Origin: Marinifilum caeruleilacunae
GTDB lineage: Bacteria > Bacteroidota > Bacteroidia > Bacteroidales > Marinifilaceae
Length of the DNA stretch: 48,828 nt
Reading direction: 5' to 3'
NCBI RefSeq assembly: GCF_013141825.1
Contig: NZ_RZNH01000042.1
Coordinates: 1-48,828, forward strand
Within the stretch, counting starts at the first letter, position 1, and each line of letters begins with the position of its first letter. The notes beneath the pieces were generated by a model, which did no database searches, had not been told where the DNA came from, and worked only from the letters and a program-made list of their open reading frames with translations. Shown in pieces: positions 1-8,724 of this stretch. The position numbers were made by a program, and so were the translations under genes.

Positions 1-54
1 TCATGATCATGGCTAATTCTCTAAAATAAGTATCCAAAAAAAGGATGCATAAGC

Positions 55-84
55 CAATAGCTTGTTGTAGTCATGAAGCTATTG
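55..84. other. 9-bp perfect inverted repeat (hairpin)
   Basis: CAATAGCTT at 55-63 pairs perfectly with AAGCTATTG at 76-84 around a 12-nt loop. It lies just past the 3' end of the broken nuclease reading frame on the minus strand. There is no T-run after it, so it is at best a weak terminator or processing hairpin. Confidence 0.35.
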
Positions 85-109
85 TAAGATCAAAAAGTAT
101 CTCTTAATT

Positions 110-700
110 TTAGGTATCGATTTGTCCAATTGGTTTTGACGTCATACATTCTCCAACCCCTGTTTCTATTGTAATTTTTGCAAAGAATAGCTTTGAGTTC
201 CTTTTGCCCAAAGAGATGACATTTTTAATGTATTTCTCTATTGTCTTATTCTCTGTATCTTCCTTTACTTCTTTCAAAAAATCAAGAAGAGAATTGATGT
301 CTTCGTCATTTTTGTACCTAGTGAGTTCAGATAAGAATTTATTGCCGTGATTGTTTTTATTTGTAACTAATAAGAAATCAGTTTTCTTTATAAAATTGAG
401 GCTATTACTCTATGATTTTATAATCTCAGTCCAATTGCTTAAGGTTTTCCAAAGGTCTATATCCATAAGTGTAAGGTTCTGAGTTTCTCCTTCGGAATTC
501 TTTAAAACACTATTTTTGGTCTGATAAAGTATTTGTCCACTCGGAGTATCAATATGAATGTCGTCTTTAACTTCAAAACCGATCTTCTGACCAGGAATCA
601 GTTGTAGTGATAAGTACATGAAGTAGTAAAATTGATAATCAAAACCAATTGCTTGTGGACCTGCGGTGTGTTGTTCAATAACTTTGTTTTTTTTTGTCAT
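110..700 (-). pseudogene. Cap4/DUF4297-like dsDNA nuclease N-terminal domain, interrupted by in-frame stop
   Basis: The intact part is 96 residues from the ATG at 700. It shows the conserved start of the dsDNA nuclease domain found in Cap4/DUF4297 antiphage proteins: GFDYQFYYF near residue 20, an EVKDD acidic strand near 43, and a Q-x-K core in YQTKNS near 60, as in PD-(D/E)xK-type nucleases. A TAG at 410-412 then ends the frame. Reading through it, the same frame stays open for another 99 codons to a stop at 110-112 and still looks like the family (FLLVTNKN, then a Lys/Glu-rich helical stretch). Cap4-type proteins are normally much longer and have a C-terminal sensor domain, which is not seen here. 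I read this as a defence gene inactivated by a nonsense change and 3' truncation. It sits inside the integrase-bearing element beside tRNA-Arg. A sequencing error at 410-412 is the main alternative, but it would not restore the missing C-terminus. Confidence 0.6.
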
Positions 701-1036
701 TGGCTATTAGTTAAGTTGAAACTTTTATGGAAAAGTAGGCAGAAACTGTGCTTTTCAATACAAGTTAGAAGTGCATGTTTAACCTTATTCTTTAATCCCT
801 CCAAAACTATTAGATCCATTATTCTGTTGCTTTGACAGAGAAGGTCAATAAAATTAATTAAATGATATACAAAGTACAATTGTAATATTTTGTTTAGAAA
901 TGTTCTAATTAATCATGTAGGTCACGTATTAATAATTTGCTAGAGTGGGTTAGGCTGGGCTGGGCTTGGTCTTTTGAGATGCGAATTGATAAATTCTATC
1001 TGAATAAATATCAATGAATTAGTTTGGAAATTGTAT
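701..1036. other. Intergenic, no convincing gene
   Basis: This is 336 bases of AT-rich sequence between the broken nuclease gene and the integrase. A 60-codon minus-strand frame (697-879) runs into the nuclease start but has no recognisable features. A short G-rich stretch with tandem GGGCT units lies near 945-970. I see no RNA gene or clear promoter. Confidence 0.4.
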
Positions 1037-2254
1037 TTATCTGAGTTTTAATTTCAATTTATTCATATCTCTACTGACTTTTTCATTCACAACTTTAGAA
1101 TAAATTTGAGTAGTTCGAATATTCTTATGTCCCAGCATCGAGCTTATAGATTCGATAGGAACACCATTGGCTAAAGTCACTGTTGTTGCGAATGTATGTC
1201 TGGCAATATAAAAAGTTAAGTTTTTAGTAATTCCAGTTAGGTCAGCTAGTTCTTTTAAATAAGCATTTAGTTTTTGATTGCTGAGGTGGGGAAGTATATG
1301 GTTCTCAGACTTTTTGCCTGGTGATGATTTATATTTTTTTATTAATTGTTCGGGAATAGGAAGTAATGGAATATTTGAAGGAACTTTGGTTTTCTGTCGT
1401 TGTGAAATAATCCAATTATTACCATCGATTCCTTTTCTGATGTTTTCTGTAGTAAGGTTGGTAACATCAATATATGCCAAGCCAGAATAACAAGAGAATA
1501 AAAAGATGTCTCTTACAAAATCTAAACGTGGGATTGATAGATTTAGGATTTCAAGTTTTTTAAGTTCTTCTTTAGTAAGGCACTCTCTTTTAACTTCTAC
1601 CAAAGTAGATTTGTATTTTGTAAATGGATCTTTTTTTATCCATTCATTTTTAATAGCAAGAATAATTATCTTTTTAAAGTTTTTAATGTATCTATTCGTT
1701 GTGTTATTATTGCATTTACCAACTGTTTTCAAATAGTGTTCAAAATCTACAATAAAAGAATACTTAATTCGGTTTAGAGGGATGTCTTTAAGATTATATT
1801 GGTATTTAAGAAAATTCTTAACGTGACCTAAAGCTGTATTATACCTCCCTAAGGTGCCAGGAGCGTAAGAAACTCCAACCAAGTCTGAAATTTGTTTATT
1901 GTGATATTCAAATACTTCCAGAAGCATTTTTCTATCTTCATCAGTGCCAAGAAAACGAGCTTTAAGCTTTTTTGCATTGATTTCTTCATCATTCTTTACC
2001 ATTTCGGTATGATGATCGTAAATTCGGTTTTTTATAGCGTCCAGAAATTGATTTATTTGGACTCCACCTTTCTTTTTAGAAAAGGCTTTGCTCAATTTGC
2101 TATTCCATTTTAAAGGATGAATATATCTTCCTGTAGCTATTTCAACACGTTCTTGCTCAATAGATATGCGCATGTAAATAGGGGCTTCGCCATACTTATT
2201 GCTACGGTTTTTTCGTATTAAGAAGCTGATATTTAAGGTGGAAAAATTGCTCAT
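1037..2254 (-). CDS. Tyrosine recombinase / site-specific integrase (Bacteroidetes mobile-element type)
   Basis: 405 residues, the usual length for Bacteroidetes conjugative-transposon and genomic-island integrases. Order of domains: an N-terminal arm-binding domain (about 1-95, with the typical LIRKNRSNKYGEAPIYMR start), a SAM-like core-binding domain (about 105-205), and the catalytic domain (about 225-400). In the catalytic part I can see SGLAYIDV (the box I region), ARHTFATT, LGHKNIRTT and the nucleophile region QIYSKV. The box I arginine of classical lambda-type enzymes is not obvious, and the first His of the H-x-x-R motif is Tyr (FYIARHTF). Substitution at box I is common in this clade. 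The gene lies about 310 bases from the 3' end of tRNA-Arg and is transcribed away from it, the usual layout for an element integrated at a tRNA 3' end. It very likely drives excision and integration of the element to its left. Confidence 0.9.
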   Translation of the reverse strand: MSNFSTLNISFLIRKNRSNKYGEAPIYMRISIEQERVEIATGRYIHPLKWNSKLSKAFSKKKGGVQINQFLDAIKNRIYDHHTEMVKNDEEINAKKLKARFLGTDEDRKMLLEVFEYHNKQISDLVGVSYAPGTLGRYNTALGHVKNFLKYQYNLKDIPLNRIKYSFIVDFEHYLKTVGKCNNNTTNRYIKNFKKIIILAIKNEWIKKDPFTKYKSTLVEVKRECLTKEELKKLEILNLSIPRLDFVRDIFLFSCYSGLAYIDVTNLTTENIRKGIDGNNWIISQRQKTKVPSNIPLLPIPEQLIKKYKSSPGKKSENHILPHLSNQKLNAYLKELADLTGITKNLTFYIARHTFATTVTLANGVPIESISSMLGHKNIRTTQIYSKVVNEKVSRDMNKLKLKLR

Positions 2255-2506
2255 GCTCTGTTGATTTTACAACAATTGATATCGGTTTTTACCAAAAGTT
2301 GCGTAAATTGATGAATGATGTTTAGTACAATTTACGAAAAAACAAGCACTTATAAAAATGAAAAATTAAAGTTGGTGTCGTTTAATATGTTTTAATACAG
2401 ATTGTTATGTGGGTTACGGTGAACAGTTTAGGAGTGGGTGTTTGTTCACCTGTGAGTTCCCTTTCCCAATGGTATTATTTGAAATAGAATGAATGAAGGA
2501 AAAACA
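2255..2506. other. Integrase-tRNA intergenic region with inverted repeat (possible recombination site)
   Basis: No gene is seen. GGTGAACA at 2418-2425 and TGTTCACC at 2443-2450 form a perfect 8-bp inverted repeat with a 17-nt spacer. Between an integrase gene and its probable tRNA target, such a repeat could be a core or arm site for the recombinase, but this is inference. I could not find the tRNA 3' end duplicated elsewhere in the window, so the far end of the element is outside it. Confidence 0.35.
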
Positions 2507-2541
2507 AAAACACCTGTAAATCAATGGATTTACAGGTGTTT
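2507..2541 (-). terminator. Rho-independent terminator of tRNA-Arg
   Basis: A 14-bp perfect stem (2509-2522 with 2527-2540) has a 4-nt loop and is followed on the minus strand by TTTTTGTTTTT. It lies 24 nt past the tRNA 3' end. Confidence 0.8.
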
Positions 2542-2564
2542 GATTCTAAATGAATCCTAAGTTG

Positions 2565-2638
2565 TGAACACGGAGGGAGTCGAACCCCCAACCTCCACAG
2601 CCGTAATGTGGTGCACTATCCAGTTATGCTACGCGTCC
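2565..2638 (-). tRNA. tRNA-Arg (anticodon ACG)
   Basis: A 74-nt cloverleaf can be folded by eye. Acceptor strands GGACGCG and CGTGTTC pair with G-U wobbles, and the discriminator base is A. The D arm closes with GCA/TGC. The anticodon stem CCACA/TGTGG carries loop TTACGGC, giving anticodon ACG. The T stem encloses TTCGACT. The 3' CCA is not encoded. It reads CGU-type arginine codons. It has its own promoter (2659-2690) and terminator (2507-2541), and it is the probable target of the adjacent integrase. Confidence 0.93.
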
Positions 2639-2658
2639 GTTTCGCCTTAAAGACGCTG

Positions 2659-2690
2659 CAAATATAGGGAAAATTAGAGACGTAATGCAA
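2659..2690 (-). promoter_or_regulatory. Promoter of tRNA-Arg (Bacteroidetes type)
   Basis: On the minus strand, TTG (2690-2688) is followed after 21 nt by TATATTTG (2666-2659). This matches the Bacteroidetes consensus TTTG-N(17-23)-TAnnTTTG. It lies 20 nt upstream of the mature tRNA 5' end. Confidence 0.7.
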
Positions 2691-2838
2691 GTGTTTTTAC
2701 GCTTTTTTTTAGAAAAAAATAATTCCAAAAGCCCTGTCAAATCTTAAAAAACTCTAAATCTTTCACATAGGCCTGAACAATACTTTAAAAAAGATTAATT
2801 TTACCAATAATTGATTTTCTGATCATCGAAAGATAGAA

Positions 2839-2863
2839 TTGGAACAGTATTTTTCTATTTTTG
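2839..2863 (+). promoter_or_regulatory. Possible promoter of the AsmA-like gene
   Basis: TATTTTTG at 2856-2863 fits the -7 consensus TAnnTTTG. The only TTG upstream (2839-2841) is 14 nt away, shorter than usual, so the -33 element is doubtful. Confidence 0.3.
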
Positions 2864-2891
2864 TTATGTAAAACCAAAATTCACTTTATAT

Positions 2892-5372
2892 ATGAAGAAG
2901 TTTCTTAAAATTTTTGGAGGAATATTTGTTTTCCTTTTGGCTTTGTTAATTGTGTTGCCATACTTTTTTAAAGATCAGATATTTGAAAAAGTAAAGCAGG
3001 AAGTTGACAATACCCTCGATGCAAAGGTAGAAATTGGAGATCTGTCTCTATCGATGCTAAAAAACTTCCCGAACCTTTATATCGAATTGCAGAATGTAAG
3101 TGTGGTTGGAAAAAATGAGTTCGAATCAGACAGTCTTGCTTTCGTGAGTAGATTATATACTGCGGTTGATTTGTCGTCTGCTTTATCGGGGTCGAAAATT
3201 GAGGTTGGAGCAATTGTACTGGAAGACTCTAAGGTGCTGGCTAAAGTGTTGGAGAATGGAAAAGCCAATTGGGATATCGTGAAATCTTCGGGAGAAGAGG
3301 TAGTTGAAGAGGAGAGCGGAGAAGCATCTGACTTTAAAGTGATATTCGATGAGGTAAGAATAGAGAACTTTGCAGTAGTTTACGATGATGCAAGTTTGCA
3401 AACGCTTTTTGCCATTGAGGACCTGGATTTGAATTTAAGTGGGGATTTTTCTGCCAAAGAAACCAACCTGGATGTTCATACGACCTTAAGTGGAATCAGC
3501 CTGGATTATGAAGGAACGCGCTACTTAAATAGAGCCAATATGAATCTAACGGCTGATATTGCAGCTGATTTAGAAAATATGGTTTTTAAATTCATGGAAA
3601 ATCAGTTGGGCATTAACGACCTTCATTTTGGAATAGATGGACAGGTAGGCATGTTGGATGATGGTTACAGTATGGATTTGAAATTAAAGGCTGATAAGAC
3701 CGATTTTAAATCGCTCCTGGCTATGGTTCCAGATGTTTTTAAATCGGACCTGGAAGGATTGGAAACAACCGGACAGTTTGACTTAAGCGCATTTGCAAAA
3801 GGGGAATACAGAGAAGAATCTTACCCTGCCTTTGGTGCCAATTTAAAAGTTGATAAAGCAAGCTTAAAATATGCCGATTTGCCTGAATCTGTTGAAAATA
3901 TTCAGATTGATGCAAAAGTGAATCACCCGGGAGGTGAACTGGATTTACTGACTACAGATGTTAATAAATTCCATTTCGAGGTAGCCAATAACCCTTTCAA
4001 TGCCGAACTGCATGTGAAAAACCCGATTTCAGATCCACTTTTAAGTGGTTTCTTTAAAGGAGTAATCGATTTTGAAAAAATCAAACATGCCATTCCGATG
4101 GATAGCATTAAAATTGCTGGTAAGGTGAATTCTGATGTTGTATTCAATGGACGTTATTCAGTCATCGAAAAAGAGGAATACGAGAAGTTTATGGCCAAAG
4201 GAAGCGTGGTGTTGAACGATTTTGTGTTTACCACTCCAGATTTCCCTCAAGGTGTAAAAATCCTGAAATCTGTTCTTGATTTTACCCCTCGATATATTAG
4301 CCTGAACTCTTTTGACTCAAGAATCGGTAAATCCGATATCCAATTGAAGGGGAAGATTGAGAATTACATTCCTTATGCCATGAAAGGGAAGGTATTGAAA
4401 GGGAATTTCAATATGAGCTCTAATATGATGGATTTGAATGAGTTCATGACTGAAGAAGTGGAGGAAACCGAAACTCCTACCGATACAGTACCTTTATCGG
4501 TAATCGAGGTACCGGCAAATTTGGATTTACGATTAAGCTCGAACTTTAAGACCATCCGTTTCGATAAAATGGATATTAAAGATGTGAAAGGATTAATTGT
4601 AGTAAAAAACGCGGCTGCTAAACTTACCAACCTTTCCATGAATATGCTAAAAGGGCAGATGACCATGAACGGCATGTACAAAACGCTTGATGTTAGCAAA
4701 CCAGAAATCGATTTTGGCTTGGATATCAACAACTTTGATATCAACGACGCTTACCATTCTTTGAGCATGATTAAGCAAATGATGCCAATTGCGATGAATT
4801 GTGAAGGAAAGGTTTCTTCGGATATGAGTATTACGGGTTTACTTGATGCAGAAATGAATCCAATTCCTTCAAGTTTAAACGGGAAAGGTTCACTACACTC
4901 CCGTAAAATCCTGATAAAGGAAAACAAAGCCTTTGATGCATTGGCCGCGGCCCTTAAAAATGACGAGTACAAGAGAATTTCGGTAACCCAATTTGATATG
5001 GAATTCGTGATTACCAATGGGAATGTAGAGGTAAAGCCATTTACTGCAAATGTTGCAGGTAATCCGGCTACGATTTACGGTACACAGTCGGTCGATGGCA
5101 AACTTAATTTTACAATGGATATGAAATTGCCTAAAGAGGATTTGGGTAGTGATATTAATGCGATGTTTGCCCAGGTTCCTGGATTAGATAATGTTCCTGC
5201 ATTTGATGTAGCAGTTAAAATTACAGGAACTGTAGATAATCCTGTGGTGAAACCAGATTTGAGTAAAGCCATTAAGCAAGCTCAAAAAGCAGTAGCAAAA
5301 GAATTGGAACGTAAAGCCAAGAAAGAACTGGAGAAAAAAGGTAAAGATCTTTTAAAGAAACTGTTCAAGTAG
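2892..5372 (+). CDS. AsmA-like protein
   Basis: 826 residues. A single membrane anchor is at residues about 4-27, followed by a long beta-rich periplasmic region. The opening (one TM helix, then a stretch like DTLDAKVEIGDLSLSMLKNFP) is typical of the AsmA/DUF748 superfamily, and the last 300 residues resemble the AsmA C-terminal region. Members in Proteobacteria (AsmA, TamB, YhdP) are thought to bridge the envelope and carry phospholipids to the outer membrane. The exact role in Bacteroidota is not settled. The C-terminus is an unusual Lys/Glu-rich amphipathic tail (about 790-826). The gene stands alone, between tRNA-Arg and an LruC lipoprotein gene, with its own terminator. The start is the ATG that gives the membrane anchor. 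Confidence 0.85.
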   Translation: MKKFLKIFGGIFVFLLALLIVLPYFFKDQIFEKVKQEVDNTLDAKVEIGDLSLSMLKNFPNLYIELQNVSVVGKNEFESDSLAFVSRLYTAVDLSSALSGSKIEVGAIVLEDSKVLAKVLENGKANWDIVKSSGEEVVEEESGEASDFKVIFDEVRIENFAVVYDDASLQTLFAIEDLDLNLSGDFSAKETNLDVHTTLSGISLDYEGTRYLNRANMNLTADIAADLENMVFKFMENQLGINDLHFGIDGQVGMLDDGYSMDLKLKADKTDFKSLLAMVPDVFKSDLEGLETTGQFDLSAFAKGEYREESYPAFGANLKVDKASLKYADLPESVENIQIDAKVNHPGGELDLLTTDVNKFHFEVANNPFNAELHVKNPISDPLLSGFFKGVIDFEKIKHAIPMDSIKIAGKVNSDVVFNGRYSVIEKEEYEKFMAKGSVVLNDFVFTTPDFPQGVKILKSVLDFTPRYISLNSFDSRIGKSDIQLKGKIENYIPYAMKGKVLKGNFNMSSNMMDLNEFMTEEVEETETPTDTVPLSVIEVPANLDLRLSSNFKTIRFDKMDIKDVKGLIVVKNAAAKLTNLSMNMLKGQMTMNGMYKTLDVSKPEIDFGLDINNFDINDAYHSLSMIKQMMPIAMNCEGKVSSDMSITGLLDAEMNPIPSSLNGKGSLHSRKILIKENKAFDALAAALKNDEYKRISVTQFDMEFVITNGNVEVKPFTANVAGNPATIYGTQSVDGKLNFTMDMKLPKEDLGSDINAMFAQVPGLDNVPAFDVAVKITGTVDNPVVKPDLSKAIKQAQKAVAKELERKAKKELEKKGKDLLKKLFK

Positions 5373-5391
5373 AACGATTAAAATAAATTGT

Positions 5392-5426
5392 AAAGCGGAT
5401 AGCCTTGGTGGTTATCCGCTTTTCGT
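5392..5426 (+). terminator. Terminator after the AsmA-like gene
   Basis: A 13-bp stem (5392-5404 with 5410-5422, one G-U pair) has a 5-nt loop and ends in a short T-rich tract, 20 nt after the AsmA stop. Confidence 0.75.
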
Positions 5427-5526
5427 TTGTAATGGTTCTAAGTAATCCGGGAACAGTAACAATTTTGCTTGCCTGACGTATCAAAAGACTATTACAGTTT
5501 AATTTTAATAAAACTACTATTGACTT

Positions 5527-7635
5527 ATGAGACTACTTAAATTTACCCTATGGTATTTTTTTGCCATATGCGTAAGCATTGGCTTTTATGCATGTTCTGA
5601 TGATGGAACAGACGATAATGGTACTGTTGACCCACCTGAACAGCCTGGCAAATACGCTGGTTTCGATTTTAAAACTACACAGGAATACGATATTCGCTTA
5701 ACTGCCTCGAGTGCAACCAATACTGCTATCGATGGCGTGTATATTGAATTGTTCACAGAAAAACCAATTGATACAGCTGGTTTATTTGTTCCCAATTACG
5801 AGAAAGTCAGATTTTTTAAAGGTTTAACCAATCCAAATGGATACCTGGAGTGTAAATTAAATCCGCCAGCAAGCGCCGATAGTTTGTATGTGCTGACCTA
5901 TCATATTGGTTTGCCACAGCTAACAACAGTGGCTCTTGAAAGCGAAATTATTAATATTGAACTTGGCGGTGATATTGCCAGCAAATCAACAACGAAAACA
6001 AGTGTAAAAGTTGATGAAATTCCAGATGTAGATGAAGATAATGGATACTATATCCTTGGTGACTGGGGCAAGAAAGGAAAACCGGAATACCTGGAAGCTG
6101 AAGATGATGAAATTACAAATGATTTTCTCGAAAGAGTGAATGCATCTGTTCCTGAAACCAAACCTTTGACCGAAACACATCCGGAATACCTGGAAAACAG
6201 TGATGATGGAAACATTGTGATGGTGGAAAATGGTGAAGTATGGGTAACCTTTGTGCACGAAGGAGCAGGCTGGAAAAATGCTTTGGGATACTACACTTAT
6301 CCAACAGAAAATCCACCGGCAAGTGTCGATGATATTGAAGACATGACCATTATATTCCCTAATGTTTCGATGGGTAATAAAGATGAAATTCAATCGGGAA
6401 ACAAAGTACAATTATTGTATTTGAATCAGGAAGAAGAGGAGTATGAAAAACTATTCCCAGCAGGCAGAACCATTGGTTGGTTCCTGGTTGCACATGGCTG
6501 GCAAGATGGAAAACGAGAAGTTGATGAAGGTGTATACACCCACTATTCTAATATTTATTTAAATATAGAAGAGACGGAAGATCTACAAAAACACAATATT
6601 GTTTTATTCGACGACGATACTGAGCGATTTGTGTTGGCCTTTGAAGATGTTGCCAGAAATTCATCAGCTTGTGATAATGATTTTAACGATGCAGTATTCT
6701 ATGCTACTTTTAATCCAATTACAGCAGTGCAAAAGGAAGATTACCAGGCAATTGATGATGAAAATGATGATACGGATAATGATGGAACCAGCGATGAGTT
6801 CGACGAATATCCGGAAGATCCGACAAAGGCATTTAATAACTATTATGTAGCTGAAAACGAGTTTGGAACACTTGCGTTTGAAGATCTTTGGCCGGCAAAA
6901 GGTGATTATGATTTTAACGATTTGGTGGTTGCATATAACTTCAATCAAATTACAAATTCGGATAATAATGTAGTTGAAATACAAGCTAAAATGCAGGTAC
7001 GTGCTATTGGTGCATCAAAGAAAAATGCTTTTGGATTTTCATTGGATGTAGCGCCAAATGCGGTTGCTTCTGTCACAGGTCAGCAAATTACAGGCAATTA
7101 TCTGAATATTGCTTCCAATGGTACCGAAAATGGTCAATCAAAAGCAACAATTATCTGTTTCGATGATCCTTATAATATCATTGAGCATCCTGGAGGTGGA
7201 AGTGGCGTAAATACATCTCCTTCGGCACCTTACGCAACGCCTGAAACCATGGAAATGGTGATTGTAATGAGCGAACCGGTTCAAATGGATAATATTGGAA
7301 CGCCTCCGTTTAACCCATTTATTATTGTGGATCAGGAGAGAGCAATGGAGGTTCATTTGCCAAATCATGAACCAACTGATCTTGCAGATCAAAACATGTT
7401 TGGCTCCTATGATGATGATAGTAATGCAGGTGCTGCAAAATATTACGTTTCGGATCAGTTTCTTCCTTGGGCGATCAATTTACCAGTAACTTTTGATTAT
7501 CCTGCTGAGAAGAAGAGTATACTAAATACCTATAACCATTTTGACAGCTGGGCAAGCAGCAATGGTGAGCTAAATAAAGATTGGTATATGGACGAGAGCG
7601 GATATAGAAACTCAAGTAATATTTATTCCAAATAA
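5527..7635 (+). CDS. LruC-domain-containing lipoprotein
   Basis: 702 residues with a lipoprotein signal peptide whose lipobox is GFYAC (Cys at residue 23), followed by an acidic SDDGTDDNG linker, so surface or outer-membrane anchoring is likely. A DUF4114-like motif (NDFNDAVFYATFNP) lies near 385-400. It is followed by an acidic loop DTDNDGTSDEFDEYPEDP, which looks like a thrombospondin-type-3 calcium-binding loop. The LruC motif (LAFEDLWPAKGDYDFNDLVV) comes next, near 450-475. LruC proteins are cell-surface proteins of unknown function found widely in Bacteroidota and some marine Proteobacteria. The gene is monocistronic, with a strong terminator after it. The next gene encodes a small outer-membrane barrel in the same orientation; a functional link between them is possible but unproven. 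Confidence 0.88.
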   Translation: MRLLKFTLWYFFAICVSIGFYACSDDGTDDNGTVDPPEQPGKYAGFDFKTTQEYDIRLTASSATNTAIDGVYIELFTEKPIDTAGLFVPNYEKVRFFKGLTNPNGYLECKLNPPASADSLYVLTYHIGLPQLTTVALESEIINIELGGDIASKSTTKTSVKVDEIPDVDEDNGYYILGDWGKKGKPEYLEAEDDEITNDFLERVNASVPETKPLTETHPEYLENSDDGNIVMVENGEVWVTFVHEGAGWKNALGYYTYPTENPPASVDDIEDMTIIFPNVSMGNKDEIQSGNKVQLLYLNQEEEEYEKLFPAGRTIGWFLVAHGWQDGKREVDEGVYTHYSNIYLNIEETEDLQKHNIVLFDDDTERFVLAFEDVARNSSACDNDFNDAVFYATFNPITAVQKEDYQAIDDENDDTDNDGTSDEFDEYPEDPTKAFNNYYVAENEFGTLAFEDLWPAKGDYDFNDLVVAYNFNQITNSDNNVVEIQAKMQVRAIGASKKNAFGFSLDVAPNAVASVTGQQITGNYLNIASNGTENGQSKATIICFDDPYNIIEHPGGGSGVNTSPSAPYATPETMEMVIVMSEPVQMDNIGTPPFNPFIIVDQERAMEVHLPNHEPTDLADQNMFGSYDDDSNAGAAKYYVSDQFLPWAINLPVTFDYPAEKKSILNTYNHFDSWASSNGELNKDWYMDESGYRNSSNIYSK

Positions 7636-7659
7636 TCTCAAAGTAAATAGTTGCAAATG

Positions 7660-7688
7660 AGAGGCCTTTTCGAGGCCTCTTTTTTTTT
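7660..7688 (+). terminator. Terminator after the LruC-domain gene
   Basis: The stem AGAGGCCT/AGGCCTCT (7660-7667 with 7673-7680) is followed by an uninterrupted T-run. It is a strong intrinsic terminator. Confidence 0.9.
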
Positions 7689-7741
7689 GACCATCCTTAT
7701 GAGTTTTAGTATCTTGATATCTAAACCTCTATCACACATTC

Positions 7742-8374
7742 ATGAAACTTAAAATTTTAATTGCTGTTCTTGGTCTTATGCTTATTGCTCGAACCCTTAA
7801 TGCACAGGAAAGTAAAACTTCAAGCGACAATTTTTATATCGATTTATCGGCAACATTGGGAAATTTTTATGGTGGTGATATCTCCTTAAATTACATTCAC
7901 AACAACAAAGTTTCCTTCCAGTTTTTCTATAACAGATTTGAACGAAAAGATCCATCCGTGCCTGCGGATTACAGTGGTGGTTTGGTCGACCTGTTTACAT
8001 TTGGCGGAAAGTACCCTAACGAGCGCTTAGAATCGATAGGTATATTGGGAGGCCTGGTTTTACCATACAAGGGAAGTAAAAAGGGAAGGTGGAACCTAAG
8101 AGCTGGTTTTGCATATTCCAAGTTTAGAAAACCTATGAACTATGAGAAGTTGGATGCTGGTATTGTTGGGAGTTTATTTGTTGGTAATTATAGCTGGTTG
8201 TTTGAGGAAAGTGAAAGCATGAGTCTTGTTCTAAAGCCCGAATTGGAGATTGCATTTTTCAAACATGTGGGAACTGGATTTCATGCCAATCTTATTTATA
8301 ATAAGCATGCATTTATTGTAGGGTTGGGACTTAGTATAAAGTTTGGTTTTGTGAGAGGAAAACTAGCAAATTAA
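7742..8374 (+). CDS. Outer-membrane beta-barrel protein, small
   Basis: 210 residues. A classical signal peptide covers about 1-21 and ends in LNAQ, a common Bacteroidota cleavage context. The mature part alternates aromatic and polar residues (for example NFYGGDISLNYIHNNKVSFQ) and ends in a run of beta-strands (HAFIVGLGLSIKFGFV), which fits a small outer-membrane barrel of about eight strands. I cannot assign a named family or substrate. It has no operon partner: terminators lie on both sides. Confidence 0.7.
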   Translation: MKLKILIAVLGLMLIARTLNAQESKTSSDNFYIDLSATLGNFYGGDISLNYIHNNKVSFQFFYNRFERKDPSVPADYSGGLVDLFTFGGKYPNERLESIGILGGLVLPYKGSKKGRWNLRAGFAYSKFRKPMNYEKLDAGIVGSLFVGNYSWLFEESESMSLVLKPELEIAFFKHVGTGFHANLIYNKHAFIVGLGLSIKFGFVRGKLAN

Positions 8375-8384
8375 AGGCACAAAA

Positions 8385-8408
8385 AAGGACGGCAACCACT
8401 CCGTCCTT
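8385..8408 (+). terminator. Terminator hairpin, first of a repeated pair
   Basis: AAGGACGG (8385-8392) pairs with CCGTCCTT (8401-8408) around loop CAACCACT, 11 nt after the barrel gene. The T-tract is short. A closely related hairpin with compensatory stem changes and almost the same loop lies at 8589-8614. The bases just after both hairpins are also alike (TATTCACTTTAAA), so the two look like copies of one element. Confidence 0.6.
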
Positions 8409-8588
8409 CTTCATATTCACTTTAAAACCTGAACTTTCCACGGAAAATTCGTTGACAATATATGAATAAAATTATAATGGAACAATAAAAAGGTTAATAA
8501 AAATTAAACAAAACTAATTAAATAGATTCATTATCAATTAAATAGGTGTTTGATTACGGGAAAATAACAGGAGGGTGTAAAATACAAA
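8409..8588. other. Intergenic region between convergent genes
   Basis: This is AT-rich sequence between two related hairpins, at the meeting point of the plus-strand barrel gene and the minus-strand efflux operon. I see no open frame or RNA gene. Confidence 0.4.
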
Positions 8589-8614
8589 AGAGGATGGTAA
8601 CCACTCCATCCTCT
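8589..8614 (-). terminator. Terminator of the efflux operon, second of a repeated pair
   Basis: AGAGGATGG (8589-8597) pairs with CCATCCTCT (8606-8614) around loop TAACCACT. Read on the minus strand it is followed by TTTGTATTTT, so it would end the metal-efflux operon whose last stop codon is at 8725. Confidence 0.6.
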
Positions 8615-8724
8615 TCTATCTATTCACTTTAAACCTTAAAAACGGAAATCGTTTTGCTTGTTCTACGCCGCTTGTTTCAAAAAGGTTTTAAAAAAAGTGG
8701 TATTTTAACTCATTCCAAATAATA

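Noticed and set aside
697-879. 60-codon minus-strand frame directly upstream of the broken nuclease gene
   Set aside because: No recognisable domain, no promoter, no coding-like composition that I could see; it might be the remnant of a partner gene, but the evidence is too thin to call.
5986-6411. 141-codon minus-strand ORF inside the LruC-domain gene
   Set aside because: Antisense to a well-supported coding frame, with Ile/Phe/Cys-rich composition typical of shadow ORFs.
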